Below, one piece after another: positions 34,650-43,738 of a stretch of 64,000 nt of DNA. The notes beneath the pieces were generated by a model that did no database searches, was not told the origin of the DNA, and saw only the letters and a list, made by a program, of their open reading frames with translations. How positions within the stretch are numbered: position 1 is the stretch's first letter; each line of letters begins with the position of its first letter. A program made the position numbers and the translations under genes. The stretch covers positions 101,401 through 165,400 of the forward strand of contig DATKXK010000010.1 in assembly GCA_035529075.1 (NCBI GenBank). The letters run 5' to 3'. Origin of the DNA: Acidobacteriota bacterium. GTDB lineage: Bacteria; Zixibacteria; MSB-5A5; GN15; FEB-12.

Positions 34650-34681
34650 GTCTTAAGCGATAGTGAGATAGGAACACAGGT

Positions 34682-34714
34682 ATCAGTCAGCTCTCGGGGC
34701 GCTTAATGACTGAT
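34682..34714 (+). promoter_or_regulatory. Inverted repeat enclosing the zapA ribosome site and start codon
   Basis: ATCAGTCA (34682-34689) and TGACTGAT (34707-34714) are exact reverse complements. In RNA they would form an 8-bp stem with a 17-base loop. The AUG at 34706-34708 partly lies in the 3' arm and the only G-rich SD-like sequence (CGGGG) in the loop, so it could modulate zapA translation. Confidence 0.4.
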
Positions 34715-35023
34715 TTTGCCGTAGAAAACATGGTTACCGTAAAAATACTCGGGGAAAATTACCCGATTGCAGCGAGCAATGACGTTGCATATATCTCCAA
34801 GGTTGCCGACTACGTGGATTCAAGGATGAGGGATGTGGCCACACGGAGCCGCTTCCAGGCGCGAGACAAGGTGGCCATTCTGGCCGCCATGTCGATCGCC
34901 TCGGAACTCCTTGAGAAGTCCGAAGACGTGTCGCAGTTTGAGGAGCAACAATCCGTCGGGCTGGATCGCCTGCTGGCGCGTCTGGACGGTGCGATTGACG
35001 GTGACCCGTCGAACGCTGATTGA
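34706..35023 (+). CDS. zapA: Cell division protein ZapA
   Basis: ZapA crosslinks FtsZ filaments in the Z ring. The 105-residue protein has the family pattern: VTVKILGENYPIAASNDVAYISKVADYVDSRM, then DKVAILAAMSIASELLE and a C-terminal coiled coil. ATG 34706 is used; ATG 34730 (starting MVTVKILG) is possible and would avoid the inverted repeat. Neither has a good ribosome site. The pheT-zapA-rny order is seen in many bacteria. Confidence 0.9.
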   Translation: MTDFAVENMVTVKILGENYPIAASNDVAYISKVADYVDSRMRDVATRSRFQARDKVAILAAMSIASELLEKSEDVSQFEEQQSVGLDRLLARLDGAIDGDPSNAD

Positions 35024-35083
35024 ACTGCTTGCCTGACTGACCTGAAGTTTCCCGTCTCCATATCTCAATGAATAGATTGTATG

Positions 35084-35113
35084 CGCCCGGCCCTGGCATG
35101 CCGGGCGGGAGGA
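35084..35113 (+). promoter_or_regulatory. GC-rich hairpin abutting the rny ribosome binding site
   Basis: CGCCCGGC and GCCGGGCG form a perfect 8-bp stem (35084-35091 with 35100-35107) with an 8-base loop. The last stem base is the first G of the Shine-Dalgarno GGGAGGA (35107-35113). The rny ATG is at 35118. The structure could limit ribosome access or be an RNA-processing site. Confidence 0.45.
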
Positions 35114-35117
35114 CTAT

Positions 35118-36683
35118 ATGGACAGCCTGATTGTTCCTGTAGCCGTGGGCGTCGTTGCCGGCGCGCTTGTCTACTTCATCACCTGGAGCGTATCCCGGCG
35201 GTTGGGGCGTAAGAAAGTCCATAGTGCGGGCGAGGAGGCGCGGCGGATTATCAGTGAAGCCACCAAGGAAGCTGAAATCCGCAAGAAAGAAGCCGCCCTG
35301 GAAGCCCGGGAGGATTTCCTTAAGATCAAGGCCAAGTTCGACCAGGAGATGACTTCCAGGCGCCTGGAACTCGACAAGCTCGCCAAACGACTCGAGGATA
35401 AAGAGGCCAACCTACAGAAAAAAGCGGACTTCATCGAGGGCAAGGTCCTGGAACTCTCGGGGCGCGAGAGTACCCTGTCCGCCCGTGAAAAGGGCATCGG
35501 GCTGCGTGAGAGGGAGCTGCAGGATATTATCGCCAGGCAGAATGAAAGACTTCAGAAGATCGCGCAGATGACGCCCGAAGAGGCCAAAAAGCTGCTCATG
35601 GACAACATGGTGGAGGAGGCCAAACGGGAGGCGGCCGCCTTTATCAAGGAGATTCGTGACAAGGCCGAACGGGACGCCGAGAAGGAATCCAAGGAGGTTA
35701 TCCTGTCCGCCATCTATCGTTGTGCCGCCGACCATACGGTCGAATCGACGGTGTCGGTTGTCAACCTGCCCGGTGACGAGATGAAAGGGCGGATTATCGG
35801 ACGCGAAGGCAGGAACATCCGGGCTTTTGAAACGTGCACCGGCATCGACGTCATAGTCGATGACACGCCGGAGGCGGTGATCCTGTCCGGCTATGATCCC
35901 GTGCGCCGGGAGATCGCGCGCATGGCCCTGGAGAAGCTGGTCTCCGACGGGCGTATTCACCCTACCCGGATTGAGGACGTGGTGGAGAAAACCAAGAAGG
36001 AGATGGATGTAATTATCCGCGAGGCCGGCGAACAGGCGTGCTTTGAGCTCGGCGTTCACGGACTTCACCTCGACTGCGTCAGAGTGCTGGGGAAGCTTCA
36101 CTATCGGACGTCGTACGGACAGAACGTGCTGGCCCACTCCAAGGAGGTGGCGATGCTGTGCGGCCTCATGGCGGCCGAGCTGGAGCTGGACGCCGTGCTG
36201 GCCAAGCGCTGCGGCCTCCTGCACGACATCGGCAAGGCCATTGACCGGGAGACCGAGGGAACGCACACGCAGATCGGCGCCGATTTCCTTCGCCGCTGCA
36301 AGGAGCATGAGATCGTCGTCAATGCCACCGAGGCTCACCACGGCGACGTGCCGATGCTCAGCCCCTACCCGGTTCTCGTGCAGACCTCCGATGCCGTTTC
36401 CGGTTCGCGACCGGGCGCCCGGCGGGAGCCGCTCGAAGCGTACATTAAACGGCTCCGCCAGCTTGAGGAACTCGCCGACAGCTTCAAAGGCGTTTCCAAG
36501 GCATACGCCATTCAGGCTGGCCGGGAGATCCGCGTCATAGTCGAGAACGCGATGATAGATGATTTGTCCAGTTCCGTGCTGGCCTCGGACATCGCCGCCA
36601 AAATCGAGAGTGAAATGCAGTATCCCGGGCAGATCAAGGTGACCGTCATCAGGGAAACGCGTTCGACCGAATATGCGCGGTAG
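35118..36683 (+). CDS. rny: Ribonuclease Y
   Basis: RNase Y is a membrane-anchored endoribonuclease that starts mRNA decay. The 521-residue protein has an N-terminal membrane helix (about 3-22), a long charged coiled coil (about 30-190), a KH domain with GRIIGREGRNIRAFE (about 225-240), and an HD domain with AHSKEVAMLCGLM and GLLHDIGKAID. The C-terminus (PGQIKVTVIRETRSTEYA) is conserved. It is followed by the ymdB gene, a pairing known in many genomes. Confidence 0.97.
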   Translation: MDSLIVPVAVGVVAGALVYFITWSVSRRLGRKKVHSAGEEARRIISEATKEAEIRKKEAALEAREDFLKIKAKFDQEMTSRRLELDKLAKRLEDKEANLQKKADFIEGKVLELSGRESTLSAREKGIGLRERELQDIIARQNERLQKIAQMTPEEAKKLLMDNMVEEAKREAAAFIKEIRDKAERDAEKESKEVILSAIYRCAADHTVESTVSVVNLPGDEMKGRIIGREGRNIRAFETCTGIDVIVDDTPEAVILSGYDPVRREIARMALEKLVSDGRIHPTRIEDVVEKTKKEMDVIIREAGEQACFELGVHGLHLDCVRVLGKLHYRTSYGQNVLAHSKEVAMLCGLMAAELELDAVLAKRCGLLHDIGKAIDRETEGTHTQIGADFLRRCKEHEIVVNATEAHHGDVPMLSPYPVLVQTSDAVSGSRPGARREPLEAYIKRLRQLEELADSFKGVSKAYAIQAGREIRVIVENAMIDDLSSSVLASDIAAKIESEMQYPGQIKVTVIRETRSTEYAR

Positions 36684-36718
36684 GGAACGGATCACGATAT
36701 TTTGACGTTGATAAGCGA

Positions 36719-36752
36719 CCGGAGATGTGGTACCCTCCGGCTGGGTTTGTTT
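36719..36752 (+). terminator. Possible weak terminator after rny
   Basis: CCGGAG and CTCCGG form a 6-bp stem around a 10-base loop, followed by CTGGGTTTGTTT. The interrupted T-tract makes this weak. Confidence 0.35.
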
Positions 36753-36820
36753 CAACGGTCGAGGCGGATAACAGCGGGGATTCGTCTCATCCATGCCTGC
36801 CCGCTTTAGAGAGCTGAAGC

Positions 36821-37645
36821 ATGTCGCCATTCACAATCCTGTTTATCGCGGACATCTGCGGGAGACCGGGCCGTCAGGCGGCGGCGCACCTGGCGCGCCC
36901 CCTGCGTGAGAAATTCTCGGCGGACTACGTTATCGCCAATATAGAAAACGCCGCCGGTGGGTTCGGCATCACCCCCGAAATGTCCGGCAAGATATTCACC
37001 TACGGGGTGGACGTGCAAACGTCGGGCAATCACATCTGGGACCGGGTGCAGATCCTCGAGTACATTCAGCAGACGCCGAAGCTGTTGCGCCCGGCAAACT
37101 ACCCGGACGGCGCGCCGGGACGCGGAGTTTGCGTCGACACGGACGGCAGCCACCCGGTCGGCGTGGTCAGCCTGATGGGCCGCACCTACATGGCGCCCAT
37201 CGAATGCCCGTTCCGGACCGCCGATCGTTTGCTGGAGCGGATGGGCGACGTCAAAATAATCGTGGTCGACTTCCACGCCGAAGCCACCTCCGAGAAACAG
37301 GCGCTGGTGCATTATCTGGACGGCAGGGTGTCGGCCGTTATCGGGACTCACACGCACGTCGCCACGGCGGACGAACGGATAAGTGACCGCGGCACCGCCT
37401 ACATCACCGACGCCGGAATGACGGGCGCCCACGATTCCATCATAGGCATGGACAAGGGACCGTCGCTGGGGCGCTTTCTGACCGGGATGCCAAAGCGCTT
37501 TTCGACTGCCACGGGTGATGTCAGGATGACGGGTGTCGTACTGCAGGTGGATCCGGTGTCGGGGCACGCCGTCAGCATCGAGCGATTCTCCCAGGACTTC
37601 GACATTACCCGGTTTCAAACCGGTGATGCGACCGATGTCGACTGA
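36821..37645 (+). CDS. YmdB-family 2',3'-cyclic-nucleotide 2'-phosphodiesterase
   Basis: The 274-residue metallophosphoesterase has the family motifs ILFIADICGRPGRQA, ANIENAAGGFGITPE, QTSGNHIWD, VDFHAEATSEKQAL and GTHTHVATADERI, providing the dinuclear metal ligands. The Bacillus relative YmdB hydrolyses cyclic nucleotides and affects biofilm and motility choice. It lies directly after rny, as in Firmicutes. The family call is secure; the biological role here is open. Confidence 0.92.
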   Translation: MSPFTILFIADICGRPGRQAAAHLARPLREKFSADYVIANIENAAGGFGITPEMSGKIFTYGVDVQTSGNHIWDRVQILEYIQQTPKLLRPANYPDGAPGRGVCVDTDGSHPVGVVSLMGRTYMAPIECPFRTADRLLERMGDVKIIVVDFHAEATSEKQALVHYLDGRVSAVIGTHTHVATADERISDRGTAYITDAGMTGAHDSIIGMDKGPSLGRFLTGMPKRFSTATGDVRMTGVVLQVDPVSGHAVSIERFSQDFDITRFQTGDATDVD

Positions 37646-37659
37646 AAGAGCAGGATCAT

Positions 37660-38550
37660 ATGGCCGCGCAACTCATCGACGGTAAGCTTGTGGCCGCCGC
37701 CGTGAAGGAAGGTCTTCAATCGAGAATCTCTCGGTTGGCGGGCCGGGGTGTGACGCCGGGCCTGGCCGCAGTGCTGGTGGGGGACGACCCGGCTTCCGTC
37801 ACCTACGTCAACAGCAAAGTCAAAGCGTGCGGCAAGCTGAACCTGCACTCGCTGGTTATTCGCAAGCCGGGCGATCTCTCGCAGGGTGAATTGCTCGACA
37901 TCGTCGCCGAACTGAACGAAAACGAACTCATACACGGCATCCTCGTCCAGTCACCGCTGCCGCCGCATATAGACGAACTGGCCGTCACGCTGGCCATCAG
38001 GCCTGACAAGGACGTCGATGCCTTCCATCCACAAAACGTCGGCATGCTTCTCATTGGTAAGCCGCATCTCTTGCCGTGCACGCCTCACGGCATCATCAAG
38101 CTCCTGGAGCATTACGGGATCGACCCGGCGGGCAAGGAGGTCGTGATAGTCGGCCGGTCCAACATCGTCGGCAAGCCCGTCGCGGCGCTCCTGCTGCAGA
38201 AGGCGGCCATGGGTAACGCCACCGTCACGGTAGCCCACTCACAGTCACGGAATCTTCCCGAGATCACGCGCCGCGCCGATATCCTCATCGCGGCCGTGGG
38301 CCGGCCCGGAACCGTCTCGGCCGACATGGTGAAACCGGGAGCGGTTGTGATCGACGTCGGTCAAAACCGCGTTCCGGACGCTGGAGCGGCTAAAGGGTAT
38401 CGAGTGACCGGGGACGTCGACTTTGAAGCCTGCCGGGAAAAAGCCTCGTACATCACGCCGGTTCCGGGCGGCGTAGGACCAATGACTATCGCCATGCTTG
38501 CGGCCAATACGGTGACTGCCGCTGAGCACTTGTGCGGCTGCGCCCCGTAA
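37660..38550 (+). CDS. folD: Bifunctional methylenetetrahydrofolate dehydrogenase/cyclohydrolase FolD
   Basis: FolD converts methylene-THF to formyl-THF using NADP. The 296-residue protein carries the family motifs GDDPASVTYVNSKVKACG (with the catalytic Lys), GILVQSPLPPHID, PCTPHGIIKLLEHYGID, VIVGRSNIVGKPVAALLL and the C-terminal PVPGGVGPMTIAML. It follows the ymdB gene after 14 bases and probably shares its transcript. Confidence 0.97.
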   Translation: MAAQLIDGKLVAAAVKEGLQSRISRLAGRGVTPGLAAVLVGDDPASVTYVNSKVKACGKLNLHSLVIRKPGDLSQGELLDIVAELNENELIHGILVQSPLPPHIDELAVTLAIRPDKDVDAFHPQNVGMLLIGKPHLLPCTPHGIIKLLEHYGIDPAGKEVVIVGRSNIVGKPVAALLLQKAAMGNATVTVAHSQSRNLPEITRRADILIAAVGRPGTVSADMVKPGAVVIDVGQNRVPDAGAAKGYRVTGDVDFEACREKASYITPVPGGVGPMTIAMLAANTVTAAEHLCGCAP

Positions 38551-38844
38551 GGGGTGGTAGTCCCGTTGCTCCTTATGCGCAAGAGGTTACACAGTCACAC
38601 CCACATCTTTTGGCTGAATTCGTTGCTACTCACCGGGATAATCTGGAACGTGGACGGTACGACTACCTCCCTCGATCAATAAGTACCTTTAGCACTGGTG
38701 GTTAGACAACGAAACCGCCAGCCTCGCGGTCGGAACATTTTTCCCTATTCATATGAATTACAGTGACTTGGAGGGCATGTTCTTTGCTCGCTTAAGATCG
38801 GGTAAATACGTGTTTATTGGCCTCTTTGACCGTCAAAATGTATC
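38551..38844. other. Intergenic stretch with a 12-bp palindrome
   Basis: No gene or RNA recognised. There is a weak terminator-like hairpin for folD (ACCGC/GCGGT at 38714-38730, then ATTTTT after seven bases). There is also a perfect AT-rich palindrome ATTCATATGAAT at 38747-38758, which could be an operator for the downstream secreted-protein gene. I found no convincing promoter. Confidence 0.4.
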
Positions 38845-41800
38845 GTGAGACCCCTGGCCGGACTCCTCATAGTTCTCGCTTTCGCGACGAGCGTGCGCGC
38901 GGCGTCAGTTCCCCCAGACTCTGGCAAGGGGACCCTGGATTCGTCGGGTCCTGCCGGTTCGTTTGCCCCCGCCGGCAACTCGGACGCTGCTGAGCTTGCT
39001 CAGATCGTCCTGTCCATATCCCCCCGGCAGGTTGTGGACAAACCCTGGGTGATCTCGGCACAAGTTTTCCTCTTCGATGAAAACAGCAATCCGGTTACGG
39101 ATTATGATCTTGCGGCTAACCCTATCCAGCTTGTAGCCAGTTCCGGACAACTTATCCCGGATATTCTGGATGATCCGGCTCTCTTCAATGCCGGTGTGAT
39201 CGATTTCCTGCCTGCGGCTGTGCGCTACCAGGGCACGACCGGTCAGGTGGGGATTACCGCCGTCAGTGGTGCCGTCTCGTCTACTGAAGTCCTCGTGGTG
39301 TTCAGCGGCTATGACGTACTGAGCGCGTTCGATGCCCTGGGCGAACCGATAGACACCATCTACGCGAACCTGTTGACGACCATCCAGGTATTGGTGCAGA
39401 ACCTGGGAGATCTCGTCGCCCAGCCGTCACCCAGCCTGAGGTCCTTCTTCCGTTCGGGCGGCGGCTCGGTGAAGTCTTTTATTTCACCGAAAGCCAACGG
39501 GGCCATTGACACCGTCGTTATCGATCTTCCGACCGAAAACCTGGGCGGTGGTCCTGACACTCTGATTCTCGAACTCACCAGCGAGTACCAGATCTCCGAT
39601 TCCATATACGCGACGTCTGATACCCTTCTTGTCCCGGTAACCGTTCAGCTTCCCGCCGTGCTGGAGTTTGCCGAAGGCTCGTTCGTGCCCGACTCCGTCT
39701 ATGCCGGTGAGGCGTTTGACGTTTCTTTCCAGGTGGTCGGCTCCGGGTTTTCCGGCGTGATCGATACCTCGGTCGCCCTTATCCGTTTGTACGGTGACAC
39801 CACGCAGCCGCCGCTGGCCACCATTTATGACGGTGGGCCGGTTCCTGAGCGCATCCAGGGCGACACCGTCTTCTATGAGGGCCTGACCGCCCTGGTGGAC
39901 GCGGCCGCCGGCCTGATCCCCGGGTCGTACATGGTGCGGCTGGATTTCTATCTCATATCCAGTGGCAGCGTGTACACACTCGACCTGCGATATCCCGATT
40001 CGCTGTTCATTCTGCCGCCGGCTGCGCTGTCGTACGTGGAAGGTACGTTTTCACCGCTGTCCGTGAGCGCTGGCGCCAAGGTCGCCTTCAGCTTTGACCT
40101 CCTGCTTGAGGATGCCCTGCCGCTTGAGATAGAGCCGTCCGGCGACAGCTTCACTGTTACAGGCAGCGGCTTCTCCACGACCGCCGGGCTTGACATTCCC
40201 GGGCAAATGCTTTCGCCCGGCGTCAACACGGTGTCAACTGACAGCGTTTTCATCCCGTCTGAACAGCTGGGTCAAAGTCTGAGCCTGTCAGCATCGCTGG
40301 GCTATCGGCTTTCGGGGTCCGCCAATTACCTGCCGTTTACCTCGGATTTCAGCGGCGAAACGGTACTGGTCGAGGAGTTGCCACAAGTGCAGGTGCGGGA
40401 GGTGTTTACGATCGCGCCGAATCGCCCAAAGGTCAACACGCTGCAGGAGTTCAGCATCAGGTGCCGGATTGAAAACTCTTCGGGGGTGACGGTGGATTCC
40501 CTGCCGATCCAGATGACGAGCGACGGTGAGTCATCGTTTGAACCGGTGCACGTCATCGGTCCGATAGACGCTCACCAGACGGTCGAGACGTTCATCGATG
40601 TGGTCGCCGGCCCCGAGTCCAATCCGGCTGAGGTCTTTGAGGTGAGAATAATCCCGGACGGGTTCGATGTCCTGCCGCCGGTTGACAACATCGCTACCGT
40701 AACCATACAGGAGCCGGCCAGACTTCAACTCTCCAGAACCCTCCCCGGCGGCGAGACGGGCTACGTGGGTCGTGGAAGCAGTTTTGGCATGGTGATCAAT
40801 CTCGCCAACGCGGGAGAGGCGGCCGTGTCGCCCGGAGTATTCCGGCTGACGACGGGCGGCGTGGACCTCGGCGTCGAGGACCCGTTGACGGATACCATCC
40901 GGGTCGGCGTTCCGTACAGTCTCACGTTCTTTGCGCCCACTTTTGATACAACCCTCGTGCTCTCCTTTGAGTTGATGGATCTCCCGATTGACCTGAATGA
41001 CAGCCTGCCGGCCGAGATCGACACCACCTCCTTTGAAGTCAGGATCACGGTGGCTTCCCTGGACGCCCACCTGTTAGTGGAGTCGCAGGTCCAGTTGTCC
41101 AATCTTCTGCTGCCCGGCGAAACCCGCGAACTCTTCAGGCTGTCCCTGACCAACCGGGCCGATTCGGACGTCGACACGATCCGGCTGGACACGGTCGGCC
41201 TCCGGTTCACCGGGCCCCGCAACCAACCCCTGGAGGTGACCTCCGTGCTCAACGTGACGGAGAGCGGCTTCTTCGAGAACGGCCTGCGCCTGTCATCGTC
41301 GTCCTCAGCCGTGGACAGGCTGTACCTGACTTTTGATGACTTCCTCCTTGATCCCGGAGATCAGAGAGTGCTGAGTTTTTTCGGCTCGCTTGGTGAAGGC
41401 GCCTCCGGGGAGTTCCGGCTGAATCTTGATGTTAGCCAGATCAGGGCCGTTTTCATCTCGGGACCGCAGAGCGGACAGGCGGTTGCCGTTGCGTCTGGCA
41501 CCGGTGATACCAGTGCGCTGGCCGAGACGTTCACCCCGGTGGCGAGCCGCTCCGCCCGGGGTTCCTTCACCATCAAGGACAATCCGTTCAACCCGCTGGT
41601 GGAACCGGCCGAGTTCCAGTTCTTTCTGCCGGAGCCCAGCGCCGTCGAACTTCGCATTTTCACTCTTACCGGCGAAGAAGTCGTCTCGCTGGTGTACCCC
41701 GAGGGATTTCTGCCCTCGGGTCGGCTGGTGCCCTTGGGCTGGGACGGCCGCAACGGCTCCGGTGACTTCGTGCTCAACGGCGTGTATATCGCTCTTTTGC

Positions 41801-41853
41801 GAATCGTTAAGTCCGGCGATGAAGCCCTGCTGAAGGTTGCGGTGGTGAAATGA
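38845..41853 (+). CDS. Large secreted protein with C-terminal type IX sorting/FlgD-Ig-like domain
   Basis: A 1002-residue exported protein of unknown function. The GTG start gives a signal peptide (RPLAGLLIVLAFATSVRA). The body is a series of beta-rich, Ig/CARDB-like modules rich in Ser, Thr, Asp and Leu, for example ALSYVEGTFSPLSVSAGAKV and VREVFTIAPNRPKVNTLQEF. The last 90 residues (IKDNPFNPLVEPAEFQFFLP ... NGVYIALLRIVKSGDEALLK) match the FlgD-Ig/Por sorting fold. No clear ribosome site precedes the GTG, so the exact start is uncertain. The stop overlaps the ATG of the PorV-like gene (ATGA), so the two are probably made together. Confidence 0.78.
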   Translation: MRPLAGLLIVLAFATSVRAASVPPDSGKGTLDSSGPAGSFAPAGNSDAAELAQIVLSISPRQVVDKPWVISAQVFLFDENSNPVTDYDLAANPIQLVASSGQLIPDILDDPALFNAGVIDFLPAAVRYQGTTGQVGITAVSGAVSSTEVLVVFSGYDVLSAFDALGEPIDTIYANLLTTIQVLVQNLGDLVAQPSPSLRSFFRSGGGSVKSFISPKANGAIDTVVIDLPTENLGGGPDTLILELTSEYQISDSIYATSDTLLVPVTVQLPAVLEFAEGSFVPDSVYAGEAFDVSFQVVGSGFSGVIDTSVALIRLYGDTTQPPLATIYDGGPVPERIQGDTVFYEGLTALVDAAAGLIPGSYMVRLDFYLISSGSVYTLDLRYPDSLFILPPAALSYVEGTFSPLSVSAGAKVAFSFDLLLEDALPLEIEPSGDSFTVTGSGFSTTAGLDIPGQMLSPGVNTVSTDSVFIPSEQLGQSLSLSASLGYRLSGSANYLPFTSDFSGETVLVEELPQVQVREVFTIAPNRPKVNTLQEFSIRCRIENSSGVTVDSLPIQMTSDGESSFEPVHVIGPIDAHQTVETFIDVVAGPESNPAEVFEVRIIPDGFDVLPPVDNIATVTIQEPARLQLSRTLPGGETGYVGRGSSFGMVINLANAGEAAVSPGVFRLTTGGVDLGVEDPLTDTIRVGVPYSLTFFAPTFDTTLVLSFELMDLPIDLNDSLPAEIDTTSFEVRITVASLDAHLLVESQVQLSNLLLPGETRELFRLSLTNRADSDVDTIRLDTVGLRFTGPRNQPLEVTSVLNVTESGFFENGLRLSSSSSAVDRLYLTFDDFLLDPGDQRVLSFFGSLGEGASGEFRLNLDVSQIRAVFISGPQSGQAVAVASGTGDTSALAETFTPVASRSARGSFTIKDNPFNPLVEPAEFQFFLPEPSAVELRIFTLTGEEVVSLVYPEGFLPSGRLVPLGWDGRNGSGDFVLNGVYIALLRIVKSGDEALLKVAVVK

Positions 41854-43676
41854 CTCGGCGGATACTGATATTCCTGTTCTCCGGTATGCTTGCCCTGTGG
41901 GTGTTCCAGGCGGCGGCGGCTTCCGATGCCGGTCGGGAAACACCGTTCTCGCTGGGTGCGGGGGCCAGATCGGTAGGCATGGGAGCGGGCTTCACGTCTT
42001 TGACCAGCGACGCTACGGCCGTCTATTACAACCCGGCCGGGCTGGCTTATCTCGATTACCAGGAAATTTCCCTGATGCACTCTGCGCTTTTCGAGGGAAC
42101 GATATACAACGTCGCGTCGTGGGTGTTTCCAATGTCGCCCGGCAACGGCGTCGGAGTGGGTTATATGCGGGTCGGCACCGGCGAGATCACGCGACGCGAG
42201 AACTATGCCAGTCGCGGAGAGTTCAGCTATTCGCACTGGCAGTTCATTCTTTCGTACGGCCACCATTTCGGCCGGCCGTTCGGGATCGGGCTGAGCCTGA
42301 AGATCGTCAACCAGTCGCTGGATAACCTGTCTGACTTCGGTCTTGGCCTCGATGTCGGCCTGCGTTCGACAATCTGGAAACATCTTTCTCTCGGGGTAAT
42401 AGCCCGGGACATCGTTCCCGCCGACCTCGAACTGAACGGCGTCGTGGAGGAGACACCCGGATCGGTGGCGGGAGGGATCTCGCTGGCAGATGTGACCCTT
42501 TTCGACCGGACGGCCGTCAGCCTCGCGCTGGACCTCGAGAAATTCGAGGATCGTGACTGGAAAGTCCATGCCGGGGGTGAGGTTGAATTCCGTCGTGCCC
42601 TTGCGCTCCGTTTCGGATATGATCGGGACAACCTGACGTTCGGCGTCGGCCTGAGCACCGGGCGGTTGCGCTTCGACTACGCGTACAAACTCCTTGACTA
42701 CATCGACAACACCCACCACGTGTCGATGTCAATCCTGCTGGGTGAATCGCTGTCCGAGCAGGCCGCCAACGCCCGGCTCACCGTGCCCGCACCGCCCCCG
42801 CTCACCGAAGAGCAGCGCGTCCTGCTGCATTTGAAAGAGACGGCCAACCGCTACTTCCGCCAGTTCAAACTGGACTCGGCCCTGGCGTTTTATCGGCGAT
42901 GCTACGAGCTTGACAGCACCGACGAAGAGGTGGCCTCCAGCATTCCGGCCATCGAGCAGGCCCTGCGCCTCCAGGTTGAACGGGAGGGCAAGCTGCGCGA
43001 CGCTGAAGAGGACCTGCAGCAGTACATGCGGAACTTCTATGCGCGCGCGCAACTGCTTTACGCACGCGGATTCTACTCGGCGGCCCTCGATCTGCTCGAC
43101 CTGATATTCGACACCGAGCCGAACAATGCCCAGGCCCTGTGGTTGAAACGCCTGGTCGAACAGGGCAGGGAGGCCGAAATCGAAACCCGGCTTGACAGCG
43201 CTCGCGCTGCCGTCGAAGACGGACGGATCGTTGCAGCCATCGAAACCTATAACCGGGTGCTCGAACTCGACCCCGGCAACCAGGAGGTGATGGACGCCCG
43301 TCAGACAGCCCTGGCAAGTCTGGATATCCCGCAGCAGCTTAACCTGGGTATCGATCTTTTTGAGAAAGGTCGCACGGCCGAAGCTCGGCGGCGGTTCGAG
43401 GCGGTTCTGAGAATACGGCCCGAGGAGCCCGTTGCGCTTGAGTACCTGAACAAGATCGAGAAGGCCGTCACCGAAGAAAAGGAGCCGGTCGCACCGGTTG
43501 ACCTGCAGAAGGACCCCGTGGCCTGGCAGCACTATCTGAACGGCCTGCGGTACATGCGCAACAGCGAATACCAGAAAGCCATAGACGAATGGCAGAGAGT
43601 GCTCGAGATATATCCCGACGAGCCTAACACGCTGAGCAATATCGAACAAGCCCGGCTGCGCCTAGAGACCGAATAG
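41850..43676 (+). CDS. PorV/UPF0164-like outer-membrane barrel fused to TPR repeats
   Basis: The N-terminal half (about 25-300) after a signal peptide is the PorV/PorQ/UPF0164 barrel family: FSLGAGARSVGMGAGFTSLT-DATAVYYNPAGLAYL, amphipathic strands, and FDYAYKLLDYIDNTHHVSMSI near the last strand. In Bacteroidetes, PorV carries type IX cargo to the sortase PorU. The C-terminal half (about 325-608) is TPR-like (AQLLYARGFYSAALDLLDLI, AIETYNRVLELDPGNQ, YQKAIDEWQRVLEIYPDEP), which standard PorV lacks. Coupling to a sorting-domain protein supports a secretion or surface-anchoring role, but no PorU, PorT or Sov homologue is in the window. Confidence 0.75.
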   Translation: MTRRILIFLFSGMLALWVFQAAAASDAGRETPFSLGAGARSVGMGAGFTSLTSDATAVYYNPAGLAYLDYQEISLMHSALFEGTIYNVASWVFPMSPGNGVGVGYMRVGTGEITRRENYASRGEFSYSHWQFILSYGHHFGRPFGIGLSLKIVNQSLDNLSDFGLGLDVGLRSTIWKHLSLGVIARDIVPADLELNGVVEETPGSVAGGISLADVTLFDRTAVSLALDLEKFEDRDWKVHAGGEVEFRRALALRFGYDRDNLTFGVGLSTGRLRFDYAYKLLDYIDNTHHVSMSILLGESLSEQAANARLTVPAPPPLTEEQRVLLHLKETANRYFRQFKLDSALAFYRRCYELDSTDEEVASSIPAIEQALRLQVEREGKLRDAEEDLQQYMRNFYARAQLLYARGFYSAALDLLDLIFDTEPNNAQALWLKRLVEQGREAEIETRLDSARAAVEDGRIVAAIETYNRVLELDPGNQEVMDARQTALASLDIPQQLNLGIDLFEKGRTAEARRRFEAVLRIRPEEPVALEYLNKIEKAVTEEKEPVAPVDLQKDPVAWQHYLNGLRYMRNSEYQKAIDEWQRVLEIYPDEPNTLSNIEQARLRLETE

Positions 43677-43738
43677 CCTGCATCAAGTTCTCACTCTTTT
43701 TAGTGGCTCGCTGCGCCGCACGGCGCTACATTTTCATT

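Noticed and set aside
34613..35117. 6S RNA (often near zapA)
   Set aside because: The gaps on either side of zapA are under 100 bases and do not hold a 6S-like long hairpin with a central bubble.
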